From: Pseudomonadota bacterium
Lineage (GTDB): Bacteria; Desulfobacterota; Syntrophia; Syntrophales; UBA5619
Direction of reading: 5' to 3'
DNA length: 11,365 bases
NCBI GenBank assembly: GCA_018819165.1
Contig: JAHJQP010000142.1
Coordinates: 1-11,365 of the forward strand
Below the pieces are notes generated by a model. It worked only from the letters and a program-made list of their open reading frames with translations, was not told where the DNA came from and ran no database searches. Made by a program: the position numbers and the translations under genes. Below, piece after piece: positions 6,028 to 11,365 of the stretch. The first letter of the stretch is position 1. Each line of letters starts with the position of its first letter.

Positions 6028-6975
6028 ATGAAAGACAACCGCATCACCATCACCGGCGGCAAAGGGTTTTTAGGCCGGCACCTCGTCCGGATCTTTCGGG
6101 AACGGGGCTACGACCAAATCCTCGTGGCCGACCTCCCCGAATACAACCTGATCCGCCCGGAGGATATCCGGCGGCTGTACGACGAACAGCGGCCCGACAT
6201 CGTCATCCACCTGGCCGCCAAGGTCGGCGGCATCGGCTTCAACCAGGAGAATCCCGGTTCCCTCTTCTATGAGAACATCATGATGGGGGTCCAGCTCCTC
6301 CATGAGGGCTGCCTCCGGAAAATCAGGAAGTTTGTGGCCCTGGGGACGATCTGCGCCTACCCCAAGTTCACACCGGTGCCGTTCAAGGAGGATGATCTCT
6401 GGAACGGCTATCCCGAGGAGACCAACGCCCCCTACGGATTAGCCAAGAAGATGTTGCTCGTCCAGGCCCAGGCCTACCGAAGGCAGTACGGCATGAGCGC
6501 CATCTTCCTTCTGCCGGTCAACCTTTACGGTCCCGGAGACAACTTCGATCCCCGCTCTTCCCACGTCATCCCCGCCCTGATCAAGAAATGCGCGGACGCC
6601 GTGATGCGTGGCGATCAGGAGATCGTCGTCTGGGGAACGGGCGCCGCCACGCGGGAGTTCTTCTACGTGGAGGACGCCGCGGAGGCGATCGTCCTGGCCA
6701 CGGAGCGCTACGACAAGGAAGAGCCGGTCAACATCGGCGCCGGTTTCGAGATCTCCATCCGGGACCTGGTCGCCCTTATCGTGGAACTGACGGGATTCAA
6801 GGGACAGATTGCCTGGGACACGACCAAACCCGACGGACAGCCGCGGCGGATGCTGGATACGACCCGGGCCTTCGTGGAATTCGGCTTCCGGGCGCGGACG
6901 AACTTCCGGGAAGGGCTCGCAAAGACCATCGACTGGTACCGGAGCACGCGGGTCGCCTCCGGGGAACAGGACTGA
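6028..6975 (+). CDS. fcl: GDP-L-fucose synthase
   Basis: This 315-residue enzyme epimerizes and reduces GDP-4-keto-6-deoxymannose to GDP-L-fucose with NADPH. The dinucleotide motif TGGKGFLG covers residues 9-16. AAKVGGIGFNQENPG (63-77) is a family signature. Catalytic Tyr136 and Lys140 (PYGLAKK), Cys109 and His179 (SSHVIPAL) fall at the same numbers as in the E. coli enzyme. The usual Ser107 is Thr here (GTICAYPK), which keeps a hydroxyl and, as I recall, is common in one bacterial subclass. The ATG follows gmd by 9 nt, with AGGGG at 6019-6023 as a rather close Shine-Dalgarno. No fucosyltransferase lies nearby, so the product probably feeds a glycan assembled from another locus. Confidence 0.96.
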   Translation: MKDNRITITGGKGFLGRHLVRIFRERGYDQILVADLPEYNLIRPEDIRRLYDEQRPDIVIHLAAKVGGIGFNQENPGSLFYENIMMGVQLLHEGCLRKIRKFVALGTICAYPKFTPVPFKEDDLWNGYPEETNAPYGLAKKMLLVQAQAYRRQYGMSAIFLLPVNLYGPGDNFDPRSSHVIPALIKKCADAVMRGDQEIVVWGTGAATREFFYVEDAAEAIVLATERYDKEEPVNIGAGFEISIRDLVALIVELTGFKGQIAWDTTKPDGQPRRMLDTTRAFVEFGFRARTNFREGLAKTIDWYRSTRVASGEQD

Positions 6976-6982
6976 TTTTCCT

Positions 6983-7011
6983 TTGACTTCATAACCGGAT
7001 TGTGTTAGAAA
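6983..7011 (+). promoter_or_regulatory. candidate sigma70-type promoter for atpZ-atpI-atpB
   Basis: TTGACT (6983-6988), 5/6 to the -35 consensus, is followed after 17 nt by TAGAAA (7006-7011), 4/6 to the -10 consensus. The -10 is preceded by TGT (7003-7005), which makes it a TGn-extended form. It lies in the 43-nt gap after fcl. Predicted initiation (about 7018) would leave almost no leader before the GTG at 7019. Confidence 0.5.
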
Positions 7012-7018
7012 GCAAGCG

Positions 7019-7237
7019 GTGGATAAGGAGACGAAAAAATCCGCGATCCAGATGGCCTATGCAAGCAGCATCGGCATCTCCATGGCCTTAGCCATCTTTG
7101 GATGCTTCTTCCTGGGAACCTGGCTGGACAGGAAACTGGAAACGGAACCCTATTTCACCCTCCTTTTTCTGCTGATAGGAATTGCCGCCGGTTTCAGGAA
7201 CATTTATGTCCTGATGAAGAAGTACTTTAAAGAGTAA
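7019..7237 (+). CDS. atpZ: AtpZ/AtpQ-like small F0 accessory membrane protein
   Basis: This 72-residue protein has two predicted membrane helices, at about residues 13-33 and 45-66, joined by a short loop containing GTWLDRKLETEP, the recognisable pattern of the AtpZ/AtpQ (putative F0F1-ATPase subunit) family. Members sit just upstream of atpI and atpB and have been proposed to help cation transport or assembly of the synthase, and the function is not settled. The only start in this frame after the upstream stop codon is the GTG at 7019 (the next is an internal ATG without a ribosome site). An AAGGAG lies just inside the coding region, not upstream. Its position immediately before atpI-atpB fits the family well. 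Confidence 0.82.
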   Translation: MDKETKKSAIQMAYASSIGISMALAIFGCFFLGTWLDRKLETEPYFTLLFLLIGIAAGFRNIYVLMKKYFKE

Positions 7238-7265
7238 AAAAAACAGATCATCACGTGTGTAAAAA

Positions 7266-7661
7266 GTGAACCCCACAGAAAAAGACCCCCTTCAAAAAAG
7301 GCTTGAGATCATGAACTGGATTCTCCTCGCGATTCTGGTCGTCGGGAGCCTTCTCCTGCATTCCTCCCGCTTCAGCCTCGGAATCCTCTATGGGGGCCTG
7401 ATCAGCATTGTCAATTTCCACTGGCTGTACCGCAACCTTCTGAACGTCTTTACGAAACATCCGAGCCAGGCCAGGAAGGCGATCCTCGTGCGCTACTACA
7501 TCCGTCTGGCCGTGACCGGTCTCGTGCTCTACTGGATCATCTCCGGCAACCTCGCCGACGTGATCGGCCTCGTCATCGGTCTTTCCGTCGTTGTGTTGAA
7601 CATCATCCTGACAACCGTCTTAGCGCTGTCAAAGAAATACCCTATCGGGGAGGTCAGATAG
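7266..7661 (+). CDS. atpI: ATP synthase subunit I (AtpI family)
   Basis: This 131-residue, mostly hydrophobic protein has four likely membrane helices (about residues 16-34, 37-55, 75-94 and 98-120). The segment RLEIMNWILLAILVVGSLL followed by SLGILYGGLISIVNF is typical of the ATP-synthase-I family, thought to help assemble the c-ring or supply magnesium. It sits between atpZ and atpB, the conserved position. I used the GTG at 7266, which keeps the charged N-terminus seen in relatives, although its upstream Shine-Dalgarno is poor. The ATG at 7311 has AAGG 9 nt upstream and would remove 15 residues. The start is therefore uncertain while the gene identity is not. Confidence 0.85.
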   Translation: MNPTEKDPLQKRLEIMNWILLAILVVGSLLLHSSRFSLGILYGGLISIVNFHWLYRNLLNVFTKHPSQARKAILVRYYIRLAVTGLVLYWIISGNLADVIGLVIGLSVVVLNIILTTVLALSKKYPIGEVR

Positions 7662-7664
7662 AAA

Positions 7665-8330
7665 ATGGAACCCCTGCTGTTCTTCGAAAGTCACTGGCTG
7701 AAGGAACACCACCTCGTCGTCGTGTCCTACAGCTGGTTTGTCATTGCCATGCTCGCCCTCTTCTCTTTTCTGGCCACCCGCCGGATGAACATGCTCCCGG
7801 GCAGGTTCCAGAACATCATGGAGGCGGTCCTCGGGGGGTTCGACGATCTTCTTGTCGAAACGATGGGGCCGGAGGGGAGGAAGTTCTTCCCGCTCATCGC
7901 GACTCTGGGTCTCTACATCCTCACCTCAAACCTCCTCGGCCTCATCCCGGGGTTCGAATCGCCGACGGCCAACCTCAACACCACGGTTTCCATGGCCGTC
8001 GTGGTCTTCGTGATGACCCATGTGGTCGGGATCCGGATCCACGGCTTCAAGTATGTCAAGCATTTCATGGGACCCATCTGGTGGCTCACCCCGATCATGA
8101 TACCGATCGAAATCATCAGCCATCTTTCACGGCCCCTTTCCCTTTCCGTCCGGCTGTTCGGCAACATCATGGGCGAGGACATCGTCCTGGCAGTGGTCAT
8201 CCTGCTGGTGCCGTTTCTGGTGCCTTTGCCGGTTTTCGTGCTCATGATCTTCACCTCAGTCATCCAGACCCTCGTCTTCATGCTCCTGACGATGATGTAC
8301 ATCGCCGGGGCGATGGAGGAGGCGCATTGA
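7665..8330 (+). CDS. atpB: F-type ATP synthase F0 subunit a
   Basis: This 221-residue polytopic protein forms the stationary half-channels through which ions reach the c-ring. The essential arginine is R163 in SLSVRLFGNIMGED, the strongest signature of the family. Upstream, SNLLGLIPGFESPTANLNTTVSMA (88-111) matches the conserved loop and helix of bacterial a subunits, and IQTLVFMLLTMMYI (200-213) the last helix. Length is normal for the short bacterial type. GGGGAGG at 7647-7653, inside the end of atpI, lies 11 nt before the ATG, and the intergenic gap is 3 nt, so atpI and atpB are one unit. In most relatives atpE follows directly, but here an unrelated sugar-acid gene does and atpE lies about 5.7 kb upstream on the opposite strand. 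Confidence 0.97.
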   Translation: MEPLLFFESHWLKEHHLVVVSYSWFVIAMLALFSFLATRRMNMLPGRFQNIMEAVLGGFDDLLVETMGPEGRKFFPLIATLGLYILTSNLLGLIPGFESPTANLNTTVSMAVVVFVMTHVVGIRIHGFKYVKHFMGPIWWLTPIMIPIEIISHLSRPLSLSVRLFGNIMGEDIVLAVVILLVPFLVPLPVFVLMIFTSVIQTLVFMLLTMMYIAGAMEEAH

Positions 8331-8376
8331 TCCGAAACGGCCGGGCCGAGGACAGAAATAAGAAAGGATTAAAAAT

Positions 8377-9162
8377 ATGCCCCGCTTTGCAGCCAATCTG
8401 ACGTTTCTCTTTACGGAAATTCCCTTTATGGAAAGGTTTGCCGCGGCCCGCAGGGCGGGTTTGGACGCCGTAGAGTTCATGTTCCCCTACGATTTCAACC
8501 AGGAGGAGATCAAAGCCCAACTGAAGGAAACCGGTCTTCAACTCGTCCTGTGCAACCTTCCCGCCGGCAACTGGGCGGGCGGCGATCGTGGAACGGCGGC
8601 CAATCCCGAGCGGAAGGAGGAATTTCGCAAGGGAGTCGCAAAAGGCATCGACGCGGCGCGAACCCTCGGCGTCGACCGCCTGAATTGCCTGGTTGGCCTG
8701 AAGAATGAGGCGTTCTCGGACGGAGAGATTTCGGAAACCCTCATGGAAAATATCCGGTATGCCGCTGAATCCCTGCAGAAAGAGAACATCAGGCTCATGG
8801 TCGAACCGGTCAACCGCCTCGACGTGCCCGGGTTCGCCCTGAACACCTGCGGACAGGTTCTCAGACTGCTCAAAGAGATCGGCCATCCCAACGCCTATCT
8901 CCAGATCGACGTCTACCACGCACGGCGTGAGAACGAGAACGTGGCGGCAATTCTCCGCGACCAACTGGACCGGATCGGTCATATCCAGATCGCCGACTGC
9001 CCGGGGCGCCACCAGCCGGGCACCGGGGAGACCGACTTCAAATTGCTGCTGGCGGAGATCGATCGCGTAGGCTATGACGGGTTTGTTTCGATGGAGTACA
9101 TTCCGGCGCCGGACACGCAAAGCTCGCTTGCGTGGCTTTCCTCACATGGATATTCTTTGTGA
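8377..9162 (+). CDS. hyi: hydroxypyruvate isomerase (Hyi/OtnI family)
   Basis: This 261-residue TIM-barrel enzyme matches E. coli Hyi closely from memory: RFAANLTFLF at the start, VEFMFPYDF (32-40), NLPAGNWAGGDRG (60-72), INCLVG-like LNCLVG (102-107) and GHIQIADCPGRHQPGTGE (201-218). Metal and active-site residues expected for the family are present: E143 in VEPVN, D178 and H181 in IDVYH, Q204 and E240. It interconverts hydroxypyruvate and tartronate semialdehyde. AAAGGA at 8363-8368 lies 8 nt before the ATG. The downstream tartronate semialdehyde reductase uses its product, which supports Hyi over the related 2-oxo-tetronate isomerase OtnI. No glyoxylate carboligase, the usual companion, is visible. 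The 46-nt gap after atpB means it might be read from the ATP-synthase promoter. Confidence 0.92.
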   Translation: MPRFAANLTFLFTEIPFMERFAAARRAGLDAVEFMFPYDFNQEEIKAQLKETGLQLVLCNLPAGNWAGGDRGTAANPERKEEFRKGVAKGIDAARTLGVDRLNCLVGLKNEAFSDGEISETLMENIRYAAESLQKENIRLMVEPVNRLDVPGFALNTCGQVLRLLKEIGHPNAYLQIDVYHARRENENVAAILRDQLDRIGHIQIADCPGRHQPGTGETDFKLLLAEIDRVGYDGFVSMEYIPAPDTQSSLAWLSSHGYSL

Positions 9163-9301
9163 GGCGCGCCCTAAGGGCCTCGGTTTCCCAGTAAGAGACT
9201 TTTTTGTGCGTCCCTCATCCCCAACCCTGCCGGGCGGGACTTGCGGGATGCGATCCTATTCACCTTTAAGCAGAACGAAGCAAGAAAGGGAGTGAAAAAA
9301 G
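9163..9301. other. non-coding gap between hyi and glxR
   Basis: About 139 nt without a supported gene. It holds a GGCGCGCC octamer, a small hairpin (GCCC-TAA-GGGC) just after the hyi stop, a T-run at about 9200-9205 and the glxR Shine-Dalgarno GGGAG (9288-9292). The hairpin is short and the T-run is too far from it to call a terminator. No clear -35/-10 pair was found. Confidence 0.4.
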
Positions 9302-10189
9302 ATGAAGAAGATCGGTTTCATCGGCCTGGGAATCATGGGAAAGCCCATGAGCAAGAATCTGTTGAGGGCGGGCTATCCCCTTTTGATTTACGACATCGTC
9401 CCTGCAGCGCTTGACGAGATCGCCCGGGCGGGAGCGGAAAAAGCGACTTCCCCTAAAGATGTGGCGGCAAAGACGGATGTGATCATCACGATGCTCCCCA
9501 ACTCCCCCCACGTGAAGGAGGTTGTCCTGGGAAAGAACGGCATCATTGAGGCCGCCCAGCCCGGTTCGATCATCATCGACATGAGTTCCATCGCCCCCCT
9601 CGTCAGCCGTGAAATCGCAGCGAAACTCGCCGAAAAGAAGATTCGGATGCTCGACGCCCCGGTCAGCGGCGGGGAGCCGAAGGCCATAGACGGGACCCTG
9701 TCGATCATGGTCGGCGGCAGCAAGGCCGATTTCGATGAGTTTTTTCCACTCCTGAAGTTGATGGGCGCCTCCGTCGTCCTCTGCGGGGAGATCGGGGCCG
9801 GCAACGTGACGAAATTGGCCAACCAGATCGTCGTGGCCGCCAATATCGCCGCCGTCTCCGAAGCCCTTGTCCTGGCCACCAAGGCGGGTGTCAACCCCGA
9901 CCTCGTCCATCAGGCGATCCGGGGCGGCCTGGCCGGGAGCACCGTTATGGACGCCAAGGCCCCAATGATGATGGACCGGAATTTCAAACCCGGTTTCCGG
10001 ATCAACCTCCACATCAAGGACCTGAACAATGTCCTGGAAACGGCCAGGGGTATCGATGTGCCGACGCCGCTAACCGACGAAGTCATGGCGATGATGCAGT
10101 CGCTGAAGGACGAAGGGATGGGGGATGCCGATCACAGCGCCCTGGTCCGGTATTATGAGAAGATTGCAGGGATTGAGCTGCAGCGATAA
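9302..10189 (+). CDS. glxR: 2-hydroxy-3-oxopropionate (tartronate semialdehyde) reductase
   Basis: This 295-residue member of the beta-hydroxyacid dehydrogenase family reduces tartronate semialdehyde to D-glycerate with NAD(P)H. The Rossmann motif GFIGLGIMGKPMSKNL covers residues 5-20, the substrate loop DAPVSGGEPKAIDGTLS 118-134, and the catalytic lysine is K171 in GAGNVTKLANQ. The cofactor- and substrate-side HIKDLNNVL follows at 237-245. The GEPKA variant of the substrate loop is typical of GarR/GlxR rather than of 3-hydroxyisobutyrate dehydrogenase or glyoxylate reductase. GGGAG at 9288-9292 lies 9 nt before the ATG. Together with hyi it gives a two-step hydroxypyruvate-to-glycerate route. 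GarR is an equally possible name for the same reaction. Confidence 0.93.
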   Translation: MKKIGFIGLGIMGKPMSKNLLRAGYPLLIYDIVPAALDEIARAGAEKATSPKDVAAKTDVIITMLPNSPHVKEVVLGKNGIIEAAQPGSIIIDMSSIAPLVSREIAAKLAEKKIRMLDAPVSGGEPKAIDGTLSIMVGGSKADFDEFFPLLKLMGASVVLCGEIGAGNVTKLANQIVVAANIAAVSEALVLATKAGVNPDLVHQAIRGGLAGSTVMDAKAPMMMDRNFKPGFRINLHIKDLNNVLETARGIDVPTPLTDEVMAMMQSLKDEGMGDADHSALVRYYEKIAGIELQR

Positions 10190-10270
10190 CGGATCGCCCG
10201 TTTTGATGACCCGTGGCTTGAGAATCAACTGCTCTTGAACCTTGAGCATCATCTGAGGAGGTTTTTTATT

Positions 10271-11281
10271 ATGGTCAGACACGCAAAACTGAATAACTGG
10301 GTTAATGAAATCGCCGGGCTTTGCCGGCCTGACGCCGTATACTGGTGCGACGGCAGCCGTGAGGAGTACGACCGTCTGATGAAGCAGATGGCGGCAAGCG
10401 GCATGGCCACACCGCTCGCCAAACGGCCCAACAGCTTCCTCTTCCGTTCCCAGCCGAGCGACGTGGCCCGGATCGAATCGCGCACCTACCTCAGCACGAC
10501 GAATAAAGACGACGCCGGTCCGACGAACAACTGGGTCGACCCGGGGGAACTGAAGGCAACAATGACGGAACTCTACAAAGGCTGCATGCAGGGTCGCACC
10601 CTGTATGTGATTCCCTTCTCCATGGGCCCCGTCGATTCGCCCATCGCCAAGATCGGCATCGAGATAACGGACAGCCCCTATGTGGTCTGCAACATGCACA
10701 TCATGACCCGCGTCGGGACAAAAGTGATCGAGAAACTCGGCGCCGACGGCGAGTTCATCCCCTGCCTGCATTCCATCGGCGCGCCGCTCGCTCCGGGTGA
10801 GAAGGACGTCTCCTGGCCCTGCGCCCCTCTGGACAAGAAGTACATCAGCCACTTCCCGGAGGAGAACCTCATCTGGTCTTACGGGAGCGGCTACGGCGGC
10901 AACGCCCTGCTCGGGAAAAAATGCCTGGCGCTGCGCATCGCCTCGGCCATGGCGAAACGGGAAGGGTGGATGGCCGAGCACATGCTTATCCTGCGTATAA
11001 CGAACCCCGCAGGCAAACAGTACCATATTGCGGCCGCCTTCCCTTCGGCCTGCGGCAAGACCAACCTTGCGATGCTGACGCCGACCATCCCCGGGTGGAA
11101 ATGCGAATGCGTCGGCGACGACATCGCCTGGATCAAGATCGGCCCGGACGGCAGACCCTATGCCATCAATCCTGAATCCGGTTTCTTCGGGGTCGCCCCC
11201 GGCACGTCCTATGTATCCAACCCGTCAGTATCGTTCAAAAGGTGGGGCAAAAATCATTTGAGGCATAATAATGTCGTCTAA
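10271..11281 (+). CDS. pckG: phosphoenolpyruvate carboxykinase (GTP), 3'-truncated
   Basis: This frame encodes about the first 318 residues of GTP-type PEP carboxykinase, which makes PEP from oxaloacetate and GTP for gluconeogenesis, and then ends prematurely at 336; intact enzymes have about 600. Visible elements are NNWVDPGE (86-93), RIESRTYLS (67-75) for substrate binding, YGSGYGGNALLGKKC (204-218), the P-loop FPSACGKTN (257-265) with active-site Cys261, and GDDIAW (282-287), then NPESGFFGVAPGTSY (300-314). After about residue 318 the sequence no longer resembles the family and stops at 11279-11281. The lid and guanine-binding C-terminal half are missing, so the product should be inactive. 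The ATG at 10271 has GGAGG (10257-10261) 9 nt upstream and is preferred over a TTG at 10235. Either an insertion broke the gene or the end is an assembly artefact. Confidence 0.9.
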   Translation: MVRHAKLNNWVNEIAGLCRPDAVYWCDGSREEYDRLMKQMAASGMATPLAKRPNSFLFRSQPSDVARIESRTYLSTTNKDDAGPTNNWVDPGELKATMTELYKGCMQGRTLYVIPFSMGPVDSPIAKIGIEITDSPYVVCNMHIMTRVGTKVIEKLGADGEFIPCLHSIGAPLAPGEKDVSWPCAPLDKKYISHFPEENLIWSYGSGYGGNALLGKKCLALRIASAMAKREGWMAEHMLILRITNPAGKQYHIAAAFPSACGKTNLAMLTPTIPGWKCECVGDDIAWIKIGPDGRPYAINPESGFFGVAPGTSYVSNPSVSFKRWGKNHLRHNNVV

Positions 11282-11306
11282 TCGTAGATTCAAATCTTCT
11301 CTGGAG
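11225..11306. mobile_element. possible left boundary of an inserted element in pckG
   Basis: From about 11225 PEP carboxykinase similarity stops abruptly, and base composition falls to roughly 38% G+C by my count over 11225-11306, against about 60% upstream. A new start codon with a ribosome site and a large inverted repeat follow. This is what the edge of an insertion would look like. No terminal repeat, target duplication or transposase motif can be identified because the window ends, so this is an inference from the broken gene and base composition only. Confidence 0.35.
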
Positions 11307-11365
11307 TTATCCACATCCGCGTCTGGCAGCCCTTTAATAGCACGGCCGGACGCGGTTGTGGGTAA
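11271..11365 (+). CDS. unidentified open frame running off the right edge (partial)
   Basis: An ATG at 11271 opens a frame with no stop to the window end (31 residues, beginning MSSNRRFKSS and containing SGSPLIARPDAVVG). A TGAGG at 11259-11263 lies 7 nt upstream, a good ribosome-site spacing. The frame overlaps the last codons of the truncated pckG in a different phase. I do not recognise the protein. If the sequence after 11225 is an inserted element, this could be the start of its transposase or cargo gene. The frame is short and a chance opening is possible. Confidence 0.35.
   Translation, partial: MSSNRRFKSSLELSTSASGSPLIARPDAVVG
11307..11365. repeat. imperfect 20-bp inverted repeat with DnaA-box-like outer ends
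   Basis: The left arm TTATCCACATCCGCGTCTGG (11307-11326) and the reverse complement of the right arm (11346-11365) match at 17 of 20 positions, separated by 19 nt. The outer nine bases of the left arm, TTATCCACA, equal the DnaA-box consensus. The right arm read on the minus strand begins TTACCCACA, one mismatch. The right arm ends exactly at the window edge, so it may extend further. Confidence 0.7.

Noticed and set aside
8348..8360. GC-rich hairpin after atpB as a terminator (CGGC-CGG-GCCG, about 8339-8349)
   Set aside because: The stem is only 4-5 bp and no T-run follows it.
8278..9120. 280-residue open frame antisense to hyi
   Set aside because: It is a shadow frame; hyi has a good ribosome site and full family motifs.
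9163..9210. Terminator after hyi
   Set aside because: The small GCCC/GGGC hairpin is about 30 nt from the nearest T-run, so they do not form a terminator.
10235..10270. Upstream TTG start for pckG
   Set aside because: The ATG at 10271 has a GGAGG at ideal spacing, and the extra 12 residues would be translated through that ribosome site.
10070..11026. 318-residue open frame antisense to pckG
   Set aside because: It spans the gap before pckG and the gene itself with no domain or start signal.
11284..11306. tRNA T-arm-like sequence (AGATTCAAATCT)
   Set aside because: The bases look like a T-loop with a short stem, but no acceptor, anticodon or D arm could be fitted around it.
11307..11365. 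Integron attC site
   Set aside because: The folded arms looked promising, but the ends do not match the RYYYAAC and GTTRRRY core boxes.

Overview
The window looks like a GC-rich (about 60% by eye) chromosomal segment from a strictly anaerobic, Deltaproteobacteria/Desulfobacterota-type bacterium, possibly a Syntrophales relative. This is inferred from gene content: a 2-oxoacid:ferredoxin oxidoreductase, a siroheme-decarboxylase (AhbB-type) gene beside hemL, an F-ATPase c subunit made with a signal-peptide-like leader, separate small F0 genes (atpZ-atpI-atpB), and a GTP-type PEP carboxykinase. No rRNA, tRNA, CRISPR array or complete mobile element is visible.

Layout. (1) Positions 1-1502, plus strand: the 3' end of an oxidoreductase beta subunit, its gamma subunit, a tandem ACT-domain protein and a GGQ-type release-factor-like protein, all translationally overlapping, closed by a terminator that can work in both directions. 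(2) Positions 1563-1934, minus strand: atpE (F0 subunit c), converging on that terminator and driven from a divergent intergenic region (1938-2116). (3) Positions 2117-6975, plus strand: ahbB-like gene, hemL, a UDP-glucuronate 4-epimerase-like gene, gmd and fcl. These give tetrapyrrole precursors/siroheme decarboxylation followed by UDP-galacturonate and GDP-L-fucose supply. A perfect 27-bp palindrome sits between the epimerase and gmd. (4) Positions 7019-8330: atpZ, atpI and atpB, behind a good sigma70-type promoter that almost touches the first start codon. (5) Positions 8377-10189: hydroxypyruvate isomerase and tartronate semialdehyde reductase, which together convert hydroxypyruvate to D-glycerate. 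(6) Position 10271 to the end: the N-terminal 53% or so of a GTP-dependent PEP carboxykinase. It loses family similarity at about 11225 and runs into an AT-richer stretch carrying a new open frame and a large inverted repeat at the very end of the window.

Most of the window is well-conserved metabolism. The unusual parts are the 3' junction (a broken pckG, a foreign-looking tail, and inverted-repeat arms whose outer ends are DnaA-box-like), the separation and inversion of atpE relative to the other F0 genes, and the 27-bp palindrome. I found no convincing new defence or regulatory system.
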